DNA of 45,762 nt, taken from contig JAATFG010000138.1 in assembly GCA_015655355.1 (NCBI GenBank), positions 1 to 45,762 on the forward strand, in the 5' to 3' direction. Position numbers and translations under genes: made by a program. Source of the DNA: Lysobacterales bacterium. Its GTDB lineage: Bacteria > Pseudomonadota > Gammaproteobacteria > Xanthomonadales > Xanthomonadaceae. Each line of letters begins with the position of its first letter. The stretch's first letter is position 1. The notes beneath the pieces were generated by a model. That model was not told the DNA's origin and did not search any database. It saw nothing but the letters and a program-made list of their open reading frames with translations. This document shows, one piece after another, positions 1 through 7,230 of the stretch.

Positions 1-2
1 CG

Positions 3-1166
3 CCGATCGAAGTGCAGATCCGCACCGAGGAAATGGACCTGATCGCCGAACGCGGCGTCGCCGCGCACTGGACCTACAAGTATGGCGAGGACGCGCCGAA
101 TTCCGCGCAGAGCCGCGCGCACGACTGGATCGTCGATCTGATCGAAAGCCAGCGCGCGGCCGGCTCGTCGCTGGAATTCCTCGACAACGTCAAGGTCGAT
201 CTGTTCCCGGACGAAGTGTATCTGTTCACGCCGAAGGGAAAAATCCTCTCGCTGCCGCGCAATTCGACCGCGCTGGATTTCGCCTACGCGGTGCATACCG
301 ACGTCGGCAACCAGGCGGTCGCTTCACGCGTGGACCGCAAGCTCGTTCCGCTGCGCACGAAGCTGGTCAGCGGGCAGAGCGTGGAAATCATCACCGCGAA
401 ATCGGCGACGCCGAAGCCGCAATGGCTGGAATTCGTCGTCACCAGCAAGGCGCGCACCGCGATCCGCCACCAGTTGAAGCAGCTCGAACACGAGGACGCC
501 GTGCAACTCGGCCACCGCATGCTCGACCGCGCGCTGGAGGAACTCGATTCCTCGCTCGAACGGTTGCCGCAGCAGCGCCTCGACGCCTTCCTCAGCGAGC
601 ACAATTATCCGCGCCTGGAAGCCTTCCTCGCCGACGTCGCGCTCGGCAACTGGATGCCGGCGCAGGCCGCGCAGGCGCTGACCGCGTTCGCCGAATTGCG
701 CGGCGGCCATCACTCCAAGCACGCGCCGGAGAAAATCCTGATTTCCGGCAGCGAGCGCGGCGTGGTGACGTTCGCCAACTGCTGCCAGCCGATTCCCGGC
801 GACGAGATCATGGGTTACCACACCACCGGCAAGGGCATCGTCGTGCATCGCATGGATTGCCCGAATCTGGCCGAATTCCGCAAGTCGCCGGAGCGTTGGG
901 TGGGCATTGGCTGGGACCCGCAGGTCAGCGGCGATTTCAACGTCTCGCTGCTGGTCGATACCGAAAACCGCACCGGCGTGCTCGCGCAACTGGCCGCGGC
1001 GGTGGCGCAGAGCGAATCCAACATCGATCGCGTCGACTACCTCGAACGCGATGCCAGCGCCGCGGTGCTGCGCTTCGCGATTCAAGTGAAAAACCGCAAC
1101 CACCTGGCCGAGGTGATGCGGCGCATGCGCCGGTTGAGCGTGGTGCAGAGCGTGAAGCGGCAATAG
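3..1166 (+). CDS. spoT: SpoT/RelA (p)ppGpp synthetase/hydrolase, 5'-truncated by window edge
   Basis: C-terminal 387 codons of a RelA/SpoT-family enzyme that makes and/or hydrolyses the alarmone (p)ppGpp. The frame is already open at base 3 and reads PIEVQIRTEEM, the typical edge of the synthetase domain, so the gene starts upstream of the window. A TGS domain follows at about residues 55-120 (VYLFTPKGKI, ALDFAYAVHTDVG), then a helical region, the conserved cysteine/zinc-finger region (FANCCQPIPGDEI) at about 260, and a C-terminal ACT domain (FNVSLLVDTENRTGVLAQ). Both catalytic domains lie outside or at the edge of the window, so hydrolase competence cannot be judged. I call it spoT rather than relA because recG lies downstream, as in the usual gammaproteobacterial spoT-recG neighbourhood. 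Family assignment is certain; the spoT/relA choice is inference. Confidence 0.93.
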   Translation, partial: PIEVQIRTEEMDLIAERGVAAHWTYKYGEDAPNSAQSRAHDWIVDLIESQRAAGSSLEFLDNVKVDLFPDEVYLFTPKGKILSLPRNSTALDFAYAVHTDVGNQAVASRVDRKLVPLRTKLVSGQSVEIITAKSATPKPQWLEFVVTSKARTAIRHQLKQLEHEDAVQLGHRMLDRALEELDSSLERLPQQRLDAFLSEHNYPRLEAFLADVALGNWMPAQAAQALTAFAELRGGHHSKHAPEKILISGSERGVVTFANCCQPIPGDEIMGYHTTGKGIVVHRMDCPNLAEFRKSPERWVGIGWDPQVSGDFNVSLLVDTENRTGVLAQLAAAVAQSESNIDRVDYLERDASAAVLRFAIQVKNRNHLAEVMRRMRRLSVVQSVKRQ

Positions 1167-1191
1167 TGCCGGTCGAAAAGTCCGGGCGCGC

Positions 1192-1197
1192 TAGAAT
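1192..1197 (+). promoter_or_regulatory. -10 element (TAGAAT) upstream of ridA
   Basis: GCTAGAATCCG sits between the spoT stop and ridA. TAGAAT matches 5 of 6 bases of the sigma-70 -10 consensus. Transcription starting about 7 bases downstream would leave a leader of roughly 24 bases carrying the GGAG at 1217-1220, which fits the upstream (signal-peptide) start of ridA. No good -35 is visible. Confidence 0.45.
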
Positions 1198-1227
1198 CCG
1201 GACTCCACCCACCGTCGGAGCGATTCC

Positions 1228-1707
1228 ATGCGACACCTTGCCTGCGCGTTCGTCCTGCTGCTTGCCGCCGTTCCCGCCTTCGCTGCCGATACCACTTCCC
1301 ACCCCAAACATCATCATCACGCCATGACCAAGCAAATCATCAGCACGACCAACGCGCCTGCCGCGATCGGCCCGTATTCGCAGGCCGTGAAGGTCGGCAA
1401 CACCGTGTATTTCAGCGGCCAGATTCCTCTCGACCCGGCCACCGGCAACGTGGTCGAAGGCGGCATCGACGCGCAGGCGCGGCGCGCGTTCGACAACCTC
1501 AAGGCCGTTGCCGAAGCCGCGGGCGGTTCGCTGGACCAGGTCGTGCGCGTCGGCCTGTTCGTCACCGACCTCAAGGACTTCGCCGCGGTGAACGCGGCCA
1601 TGCAGGAATACTTCAAGGCGCCGTATCCGGCGCGCTCGACCGTGCAGGTCGCCGCGTTGCCGAAGGGCGTGGCGTTCGAGGTCGAAGCGACGATGGTCCT
1701 CGAATAA
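1228..1707 (+). CDS. ridA: RidA family enamine/imine deaminase with a predicted signal peptide
   Basis: 159 residues. From residue 33 on it is a standard RidA (YjgF/YER057c/UK114) subunit: IGPYSQAVKVGN, FSGQIPLDP, and the conserved Arg in YPARSTVQVAALP followed by FEVEATMV. RidA normally hydrolyses reactive 2-aminoacrylate-type enamines in the cytoplasm as a trimer. Unusually, the frame starts 32 codons earlier with a textbook signal peptide: R2/H3, hydrophobic core LACAFVLLLAAVP, cleavage motif AFA-A, then a His-rich linker. ATG 1228 has GGAG at 1217-1220 with a 7-base gap and a -10 element upstream. The internal ATG at 1324, where cytoplasmic RidA proteins usually begin, has no Shine-Dalgarno. 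The gene therefore probably encodes an exported RidA, though internal initiation remains possible. It lies between spoT and recG. Confidence 0.9.
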   Translation: MRHLACAFVLLLAAVPAFAADTTSHPKHHHHAMTKQIISTTNAPAAIGPYSQAVKVGNTVYFSGQIPLDPATGNVVEGGIDAQARRAFDNLKAVAEAAGGSLDQVVRVGLFVTDLKDFAAVNAAMQEYFKAPYPARSTVQVAALPKGVAFEVEATMVLE

Positions 1708-1722
1708 GCGCGGAACAAGGCA

Positions 1723-3819
1723 CTGAGCCGCGCATCGACCGAACCTGTTTTTGCCAAGCCGGTCACCACGCTGACCGGCGTCGGCCCCAGCGTGGCGGAA
1801 AAACTCGCCGCGCGCGGCCTGCTCACCCTGCAGGATTTGTGGCTGCACCTGCCGCTGCGCTACGAGGACCGCACCGCGATCACGCCGATCGGCGCCTTGC
1901 AGCCGGGCGTGGCCGTGCAGGTCGAAGGCAAGGTCGAAGCGGTCGAACGCGGGTTTCGTTATCGGCCGATGCTGCGCGTCGCGCTCGGCGACGATTCGTT
2001 CGGCACGCTGGTGCTGCGCTTCTTCCATTTCCGTTCGCAGCAGGTCAACCAGTTCAAGCCCGGCGCGCGGGTGCGCGCCTACGGCACGCCGCGGCCGGGC
2101 CAGCACGGGCTGGAAATCGTGCATCCGAGTTATCACGTTTTCGCCGAAGGCGAAGCCGCGGACCTGAGCGCGCAACTCGACCCGGTCTATCCCGAAGTCG
2201 AAGGGCTTGGGCCGGCGACGCTGCGCAAGCTGATCGCGCAGGCGCTGGACGCGCTGCCGCCGGCCGAGCAGCTCGAACTGTTGCCGCAACACCTGCTGGC
2301 GCAACTGCATCTGCCGACGCTGCGCGACGCGCTGTTGACGATGCACCGCCCGCAGCGCGACGACGACGTCGCCGCGTTGATGGCCGGGAAACATCCTGCG
2401 CAGCAGCGGCTTGCGCTGGAGGAATTGCTCGCCCACCACCTGAGCCTGCGCCGCCAGCGCATCGCGCTCCAGCAGCACAAGGCGCCGGCGTTGAAAGGCA
2501 AGGGCGCGCTGGCGAAAAAACTCGAAGCCACGCTGCCGTTCAAGCTCACCCAGGCGCAGCAACGCGTGTTCGCGCAGATCCGCGAGGATTTGCACAAGCC
2601 TTCGCCGATGCTGCGATTGGTGCAAGGCGACGTGGGCAGCGGCAAAACGGTGGTCGCCGCGCTGGCGGCGATGCTTGCGGTCGAAGCGGGCAAGCAGGCC
2701 GCGCTCGCCGCGCCGACCGAATTGCTCGCCGAGCAGCATTGCAACAATTTCCGCGCGTGGCTGGAGCCGCTCGGCGTGCGCGTCGCCTGGCTGGCCGGCA
2801 AGGTCACCGGCAAGGCGCGCGCGCAGGTGCTCGCCGAGGTGGCCGACGGCGTGGCGCAGGTCGTGGTTGGCACCCACGCGTTGATGCAGGAACAGGTGCA
2901 ATTCCACGACCTCGCGCTGGCGATCGTCGACGAGCAGCATCGCTTCGGCGTGCACCAGCGGCTTGCGCTGCGCGACAAGGGCGCGGGCGCCGACAGCGTG
3001 CCGCACCAACTGGTGATGACCGCCACGCCGATTCCGCGCACGCTGGCGATGGCCGCGTATGCCGACCTCGACGTGTCCGCGATCGACGAGCTGCCGCCGG
3101 GGCGCACGCCGGTGACGACCGTGGCCTTGAGCGCGGACAAGCGTCCGGAGCTGGTCGAGCGCATCCGCGCCGCGTGCCGCGAAGGCCGCCAGGCGTACTG
3201 GGTGTGCACGCTGATCGACGACAGCGACGAAGTCGTCGCGCAGGCTGCGCAGACCACTTACGAACAGTTGACCGCAGCGATGCCGGAATTGCGCATCGCG
3301 CTGGTCCACGGGCGGATGAAGCCGGCGCAGAAGCAGGCGACGATGCTCGCGTTCAAGCGCGGCGAAACCGACCTGCTGGTCGCGACCACGGTCATTGAAG
3401 TTGGCGTCGACGTACCGAACGCCTCGTTGATGATCGTCGAGAATGCCGAACGCCTCGGGCTTGCGCAGTTGCACCAGTTGCGCGGGCGCGTCGGCCGCGG
3501 CGCGGCGGCGTCGAGTTGCGTGCTGCTGTACCAGCCGCCGCTGGGGCAGATGGCGAAACAGCGATTGGCGACGATGCGCGAGACCAACGACGGCTTCGTC
3601 ATCGCTGAAAAAGACCTGGAATTGCGCGGTCCCGGTGAATTGCTCGGCACCCGGCAGACGGGCCTGGCCGGGTTCCGCGTCGCCGATCTGTCGCGCGATG
3701 CGAACCTGCTGCCGCAGGTGCACGAACTTGCCGACAAGCTGCTGGCCGAATCGCCGGTGCTGGCCGACCGCATCGTCGCGCGCTGGGTCGGTGGCGCGGC
3801 GCGCTATGCTTCGGCCTGA
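1723..3819 (+). CDS. recG: ATP-dependent DNA helicase RecG
   Basis: Superfamily 2 helicase that reverses stalled replication forks and migrates Holliday junctions. N-terminal wedge/OB domain, then Walker A (GDVGSGKT, about residue 302), the DEQH box (VDEQHRFGVHQR), motif III (MTATPIPRTL), and the C-terminal helicase motifs (TTVIEVGVDVPNA, QLRGRVGRG). Start: the first ATG/GTG/TTG in frame is GTG 1792, but the conserved wedge sequence TLTGVGPSVAEKLAARG begins upstream of it and the frame is open back to the stop at 1705. CTG at 1723 (reading LSRASTEPVFAKP), with GGAAC at 1712-1716, gives 698 residues, close to the E. coli length of about 690. I therefore prefer a CTG start; a GTG 1792 start would clip the wedge domain. 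The gene begins 15 bases after ridA and is likely cotranscribed with it. Confidence 0.93.
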   Translation: MSRASTEPVFAKPVTTLTGVGPSVAEKLAARGLLTLQDLWLHLPLRYEDRTAITPIGALQPGVAVQVEGKVEAVERGFRYRPMLRVALGDDSFGTLVLRFFHFRSQQVNQFKPGARVRAYGTPRPGQHGLEIVHPSYHVFAEGEAADLSAQLDPVYPEVEGLGPATLRKLIAQALDALPPAEQLELLPQHLLAQLHLPTLRDALLTMHRPQRDDDVAALMAGKHPAQQRLALEELLAHHLSLRRQRIALQQHKAPALKGKGALAKKLEATLPFKLTQAQQRVFAQIREDLHKPSPMLRLVQGDVGSGKTVVAALAAMLAVEAGKQAALAAPTELLAEQHCNNFRAWLEPLGVRVAWLAGKVTGKARAQVLAEVADGVAQVVVGTHALMQEQVQFHDLALAIVDEQHRFGVHQRLALRDKGAGADSVPHQLVMTATPIPRTLAMAAYADLDVSAIDELPPGRTPVTTVALSADKRPELVERIRAACREGRQAYWVCTLIDDSDEVVAQAAQTTYEQLTAAMPELRIALVHGRMKPAQKQATMLAFKRGETDLLVATTVIEVGVDVPNASLMIVENAERLGLAQLHQLRGRVGRGAAASSCVLLYQPPLGQMAKQRLATMRETNDGFVIAEKDLELRGPGELLGTRQTGLAGFRVADLSRDANLLPQVHELADKLLAESPVLADRIVARWVGGAARYASA

Positions 3820-3851
3820 ACTGAAGCGGTATCCATCCACGGGAGATGTCC

Positions 3852-4865
3852 ATGCAAAACCGTCGTGAGTTCCTGCGCAATTCCGCCTTGCTTGCCGGCG
3901 CTGCGGCATTGCCGTCCGCCGCGTTCGGCGCGAACAAGGCCGGTGGTGGCGCGCGCGTCGTGTCGACCTGGGATTTCGGCATCGGCGCGAATGCGGCGGC
4001 ATGGAAGGTGCTGGGTGCGGGCGGTTCGGCGCTGGACGCGGTCGAAGCCGGCGCGCGCTGGGCGGAAAGCGACCTGTGCAACTCCACCGTCGGCCATTGC
4101 GGCAATCCGGACCGCGATGGCGTGCTGACGCTCGACGCCAGCATCATGGACGGCGATGGCCGTTGCGGCGCGGTCGCGGCGATCGAGGACATCCTGCATC
4201 CCGTTTCCGTGGCGCGCGCGGTGATGGAAAAATCGCCGCACGTGCTGCTGGTCGGCGCCGGCGCGCAGCAATTCGCGCTCGAGCAGGGTTTCGAGAAGAC
4301 CCCGCTGCTCACCGACACCGCGAAGCAGGCGTGGGAGGAGTGGAAGAAAACCTCGCAATACGCGCCGCAGATCAACGTCGAGCGCTCGAAGATTCCCGGC
4401 AACAAGGAAAACCACGACACCCTCGGCATCCTCGCGATGGACGCCAACGGCAACCTCGCCGGCGCGTGCACGACCAGCGGCATGGCGTGGAAGCTGCATG
4501 GCCGCGTCGGCGATTCGCCGATCGTCGGTGCCGGCCTGTACGTGGACAACGAAGTCGGCGGCGCGACCGCCTCCGGCGTCGGCGAAGAAATGATCCGCAA
4601 CGCGGCCAGCTTCCTCGTCGTCGAATTGATGCGCCAGGGCCGCACGCCGCTGGATGCATGCCGCGAAGCGATCGCGCGCGTGGTGCACAAGCGTCCGCAG
4701 GCGAGCAAGGAAGTGCAGGTGTGCTTCCTGGCGATGAACAAGCGCGGCGAAGTCGGCGGCTTCGCCCTGCACAAGGGCTTCGTCTACGCGATGCAGGATG
4801 CGACGCCCGGCCCGCACGACAAGCTGATCGACGCCGGCTCGGTGTATTCGACCACGCAGATTTGA
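3852..4865 (+). CDS. N4-(beta-N-acetylglucosaminyl)-L-asparaginase-like Ntn hydrolase, Tat-exported
   Basis: 337 residues. Family of aspartylglucosaminidases/isoaspartyl peptidases, which self-cleave to expose an N-terminal Thr and hydrolyse asparagine-linked N-acetylglucosamine or related amides. The nucleophile region reads NHDTLGILAMDANGN (Thr190), followed by CTTSGMAWKLHGRVGDSPI and GAGLYVDNEVGGATASG, matching the glycosylasparaginase signature rather than plain EcAIII. The N-terminus is a twin-arginine signal (NRREFLRNSALLAGAAALP, then SAAFGA), so the enzyme is probably folded before export. I chose ATG 3852 because GGGAG at 3841-3845 is 6 bases away; the ATG at 3846 touches the GGAG. 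It overlaps cutC by one base (TGATG). Substrate specificity is inferred from the motif. Confidence 0.88.
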   Translation: MQNRREFLRNSALLAGAAALPSAAFGANKAGGGARVVSTWDFGIGANAAAWKVLGAGGSALDAVEAGARWAESDLCNSTVGHCGNPDRDGVLTLDASIMDGDGRCGAVAAIEDILHPVSVARAVMEKSPHVLLVGAGAQQFALEQGFEKTPLLTDTAKQAWEEWKKTSQYAPQINVERSKIPGNKENHDTLGILAMDANGNLAGACTTSGMAWKLHGRVGDSPIVGAGLYVDNEVGGATASGVGEEMIRNAASFLVVELMRQGRTPLDACREAIARVVHKRPQASKEVQVCFLAMNKRGEVGGFALHKGFVYAMQDATPGPHDKLIDAGSVYSTTQI

Positions 4866-5581
4866 TGGGCGCGTTCCTGCTCGAAATCGCGGCCAATTCG
4901 CTGGCTTCGGCGCTGGCCGCACAGGACGGTGGCGCCGATCGCGTCGAGTTGTGCGAAAACCTCGGCGAAGGCGGCTGCACGCCGTCGTTTGCCACGATCG
5001 CGCTGGCGCGGGAGAAGCTGCGCATTCCGCTGTACGTGCTGGTGCGTCCGCGCGGCGGCGATTTCGTCCATTCCGAACTCGAACACGGGTTGATGCTGCG
5101 CGACATCGAGAACTGCGTGCGCCTCGGCGTCGATGGCGTGGTGATCGGTGCGCTGGACGCGGACGGCGAGGTCGATGCCGCGTCGTGCCGGGAATTGATC
5201 ACGGCGGCGGGAAAACTCGGCGTCACCTTCCACCGCGCGTTCGACGTGTGCCGCGAACCGGCGCGCGCGCTGGAACGCATCGTCGAACTTGGTTGCGAGC
5301 GGGTGCTGACCTCGGGTGCGGCCGGCGATGCGCTTGCCGGCGCCGCGAACATCGCGGCGTTCGTGCAGCAGGCCGGCGCGCGGATTGCGGTGATGGCCGG
5401 TGCCGGGGTGACGCCACGGAACATCGGCGAATTGAAGAAGACCGGCGCGCGCGAATTCCATGCTTCGGCGAAGGCGTTGCAGGTCGGTGCCGCGCAACGC
5501 GCATTGCCGGGCCTGTCCGCCGGGCATTGGCAGACCGATGCCGTCATCGTGCGCGCGCTGAAACAGGCGCTGGACGGTTGA
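4865..5581 (+). CDS. cutC: CutC family protein
   Basis: 238 residues, close to the usual CutC length of about 248. A TIM-barrel protein historically linked to copper homeostasis, though its role in bacteria is disputed. Family signatures visible are LEIAANSLASALAAQDGGADRVELC at the N-terminus (shown here as its first 20-residue core LEIAANSLASALAAQDGGAD), then LGEGGCTPS, VLVRPRGGDFVHS, GVTFHRAFDVC, VLTSGAA and VMAGAGVTPRNI. ATG 4865 shares its A with the TGA of the upstream asparaginase, so translation is likely coupled. Motifs and length leave little doubt about family; function is inferred from family only. Confidence 0.93.
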   Translation: MGAFLLEIAANSLASALAAQDGGADRVELCENLGEGGCTPSFATIALAREKLRIPLYVLVRPRGGDFVHSELEHGLMLRDIENCVRLGVDGVVIGALDADGEVDAASCRELITAAGKLGVTFHRAFDVCREPARALERIVELGCERVLTSGAAGDALAGAANIAAFVQQAGARIAVMAGAGVTPRNIGELKKTGAREFHASAKALQVGAAQRALPGLSAGHWQTDAVIVRALKQALDG

Positions 5582-5643
5582 AAGGAGGCTTGCACCACGG
5601 CGGCGATGGTGCCAGTCTCGCCAGCCAAGCTGTTGGAACCACG

Positions 5644-6585
5644 ATGAGCAAGAAGATCCCGCTTTACATCGACACCGATCCGGGCGTCGACGATGCGTTG
5701 GCGCTGCTGATTGCGTTCAACGACGCGCACCACGACATCGTCGGCCTCGGCATCGCCGCCGGCAACGTCGGCCTCGAATACACCGTGCGCAATGCGCTGA
5801 AACTGTGCGAGACGGTTGGGCGCAGCGACGTGCCAGTGTTCGCCGGTTGCGCTTCGCCGCTGGTGCTGCCGCCGCGCGAGGACGCTTCGCACGTACATGG
5901 CCGCGATGGTTTCGGCGACGTCGATTTGCCGCCGGCCGCGCACGCGGCGCGGGACGAACATGCCGCATTGGCGCTGCTGCGCCTGTCGCACGAACATGCT
6001 GGCGAACTGCTGCTGGTCGCGCTCGGCCCGCTGACCAACATCGCGCTGGCGCTGAAGCTCGACCCGACCTTGCCGCAGCGGATCAAGCGCTTCGTCATCA
6101 TGGGCGGCGCGGTCACTGCACACGGCAACATCACGGCGGCGGCGGAGTTCAACATCGGCTTCGACCCGGAAGCGGCGCACGTGGTGTTCGAGGCATTCCC
6201 GCATTTCGATCTGGCCGACTGGGAAGCCACGATTGCGCACGGCCTCGATCACGATCAGGTGGAGACTTGGCTTGGCGCGGATTCGCCGCGGGCGCGCTTC
6301 TACGGGCAGATTTCTCGCCACAACCGCGAGCGCGGCGTGGATCATCGCGGCGGCCGCTGGCTCAGCGCCGACGCGCTGGCGATGGCCTATGCGCTGCAAC
6401 CGCAAGGCGCGCTGGAAACCGCCGAGCGCCCGGTGCAGGTGGAACTGGGCGGCAGCCTGAGCCGCGGCGCGACCATCACCGACTGGAACCGGCAGACCGG
6501 CCGGGCGGACAATGCGCGCATCCTGCTGCGCTACGACCAGGGCCGGTTCGAGCGGCTGGCCGCCGCCGCCCTGACGGCCGGTTGA
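5644..6585 (+). CDS. Inosine-uridine preferring nucleoside hydrolase family protein
   Basis: 313 residues. Nucleoside hydrolases cleave the N-glycosidic bond of ribonucleosides using a calcium ion. The signature DTDPGVDDALALL lies at residues 10-22 (Asp cluster binding Ca2+ and ribose). Further family blocks are LVALGPLTNIALALKLDP, IMGGAVTAHGNITAAAEFN and FNIGFDPEA. The C-terminal region carries VELGGSLSRGATITDW. ATG 5644 is chosen because homology begins there (KKIPLYIDTDPG); only a weak GGA lies upstream. A strong AAGGAGG at 5582-5588 lies 55 bases upstream and is not positioned for this start. Substrate (purine, pyrimidine or non-specific) cannot be read from sequence. Likely cotranscribed with cutC. 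Confidence 0.9.
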   Translation: MSKKIPLYIDTDPGVDDALALLIAFNDAHHDIVGLGIAAGNVGLEYTVRNALKLCETVGRSDVPVFAGCASPLVLPPREDASHVHGRDGFGDVDLPPAAHAARDEHAALALLRLSHEHAGELLLVALGPLTNIALALKLDPTLPQRIKRFVIMGGAVTAHGNITAAAEFNIGFDPEAAHVVFEAFPHFDLADWEATIAHGLDHDQVETWLGADSPRARFYGQISRHNRERGVDHRGGRWLSADALAMAYALQPQGALETAERPVQVELGGSLSRGATITDWNRQTGRADNARILLRYDQGRFERLAAAALTAG

Positions 6586-6591
6586 GGGTGC

Positions 6592-6621
6592 TTGCGCCGG
6601 GTTCGGGAGTTTGGCTATAAT
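6592..6621 (+). promoter_or_regulatory. Sigma-70 promoter of rpmE2
   Basis: TTGCGC (6592-6597), an 18-base spacer and a perfect TATAAT (6616-6621) lie just after the nucleoside hydrolase stop. The transcript would begin near 6628 and include AAGG at 6667-6670, 7 bases before the rpmE2 ATG. No Zur-like palindrome was seen around it, so this looks like a housekeeping promoter. Confidence 0.7.
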
Positions 6622-6677
6622 GCACGGCTCAACTGCGCATCCGCGCTTCCCGTCAGTCGTTTTGATAAGGTGCCGCC

Positions 6678-6923
6678 ATGAAGGCCGACATTCATCCGAA
6701 TTACCGTGAAGTCGTTTTTCACGACGTCACTTCCGATTTCAAGTTCCTGACCCGTTCGACGATTCCGACCAAGGATTCGGTGAAGTGGGAAGACGGCAAC
6801 GAATACCCGCTGGTCAAGGTCGAAATCTCCTCGGCCTCGCACCCGTTCTACACCGGCCAGCACAAGGTCGTGGACACTGGCGGCCGCATCGACAAGTTCA
6901 AGAAGCGCTTCCAGAAGGTCTGA
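6678..6923 (+). CDS. rpmE2: 50S ribosomal protein L31 type B
   Basis: 81-residue L31 of the zinc-independent (C-minus) class. It starts [16 protein letters not shown] and contains [21 protein letters not shown] near the C-terminus. It lacks the CxxC zinc ligands of the other L31 type; no cysteine is present at all. L31 sits at the 50S central protuberance and bridges the subunits. In genomes with two L31 genes the C-minus form is often zinc-repressed, but here it has a strong TATAAT promoter and no Zur-like site, so it may be the main L31. It is transcribed alone between its own promoter and the terminator at 6943-6971. Confidence 0.97.
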   Translation: MKADIHPNYREVVFHDVTSDFKFLTRSTIPTKDSVKWEDGNEYPLVKVEISSASHPFYTGQHKVVDTGGRIDKFKKRFQKV

Positions 6924-6942
6924 TCGGCTTCTGCCGCATCCG

Positions 6943-6971
6943 AAAGCCGCGCCTTGCGCGGCTTTCTTTTT
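6943..6971 (+). terminator. Rho-independent terminator of rpmE2
   Basis: Perfect 10-bp stem AAAGCCGCGC / GCGCGGCTTT with a CTT loop, followed by CTTTTT. Confidence 0.9.
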
Positions 6972-7010
6972 GCGTGTCGCGGCCGTGTGCATCCCGCAGC
7001 AGCGGCGCAC

Positions 7011-7041
7011 TGCAACGCTTCGTTGCAATGGTTGCTTTTTT
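7011..7041 (+). other. Hairpin with downstream T run in the rpmE2-gltA intergenic region
   Basis: The 307-base gap 6924-7230 holds the rpmE2 terminator, this hairpin and the gltA promoter region. TGCAACG-CTT-CGTTGCA (7011-7027) is a perfect 7-bp stem, followed after 8 bases by TTTTTT (7036-7041). It could be a second terminator or part of a small RNA. The stem-to-T distance is too large for a standard intrinsic terminator, so the role is open. Confidence 0.35.
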
Positions 7042-7110
7042 GCGTACACCTCAAGCATTTTTCGGGCAAGTGCCATCCGCATTGGTCCGCTTTTGGACTG
7101 TGAACCGGGG

Positions 7111-7137
7111 CGCATACCCGGGAGTATGTGCGATAAT
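7111..7137 (+). promoter_or_regulatory. gltA promoter candidate with overlapping dyad
   Basis: TGCGATAAT (7129-7137) is an extended -10 (TGn plus GATAAT). It overlaps the right arm of an imperfect dyad, CGCATAC (7111-7117), 6-base spacer, GTATGtGCG (7124-7132). A protein binding the dyad would block the -10, so it is a possible operator. The leader to the GTG start would be about 85 bases. No clear -35 is visible. Confidence 0.45.
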
Positions 7138-7230
7138 TCACGTCATCCGCCGGCCGATGGATGTCGCGGAGTCTCGTCACGCACCCGCTGCCGTCTGGCG
7201 GCCCGTGCAATCCCCACGAAGGAGTGCATT

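Noticed and set aside
937..4002. 1021-codon open frame on the - strand across spoT, ridA and recG
   Set aside because: Arg/Gln/His-rich shadow of three well-supported genes; it has no ribosome site or family motif.
5582..5643. Upstream start for the nucleoside hydrolase at TTG 5590
   Set aside because: The AAGGAGG at 5582-5588 leaves only one base to the TTG, and the added residues are not family-like.
6592..6677. Zur box upstream of rpmE2
   Set aside because: No AT-rich palindrome of the Zur type is present; the region looks like a housekeeping promoter.
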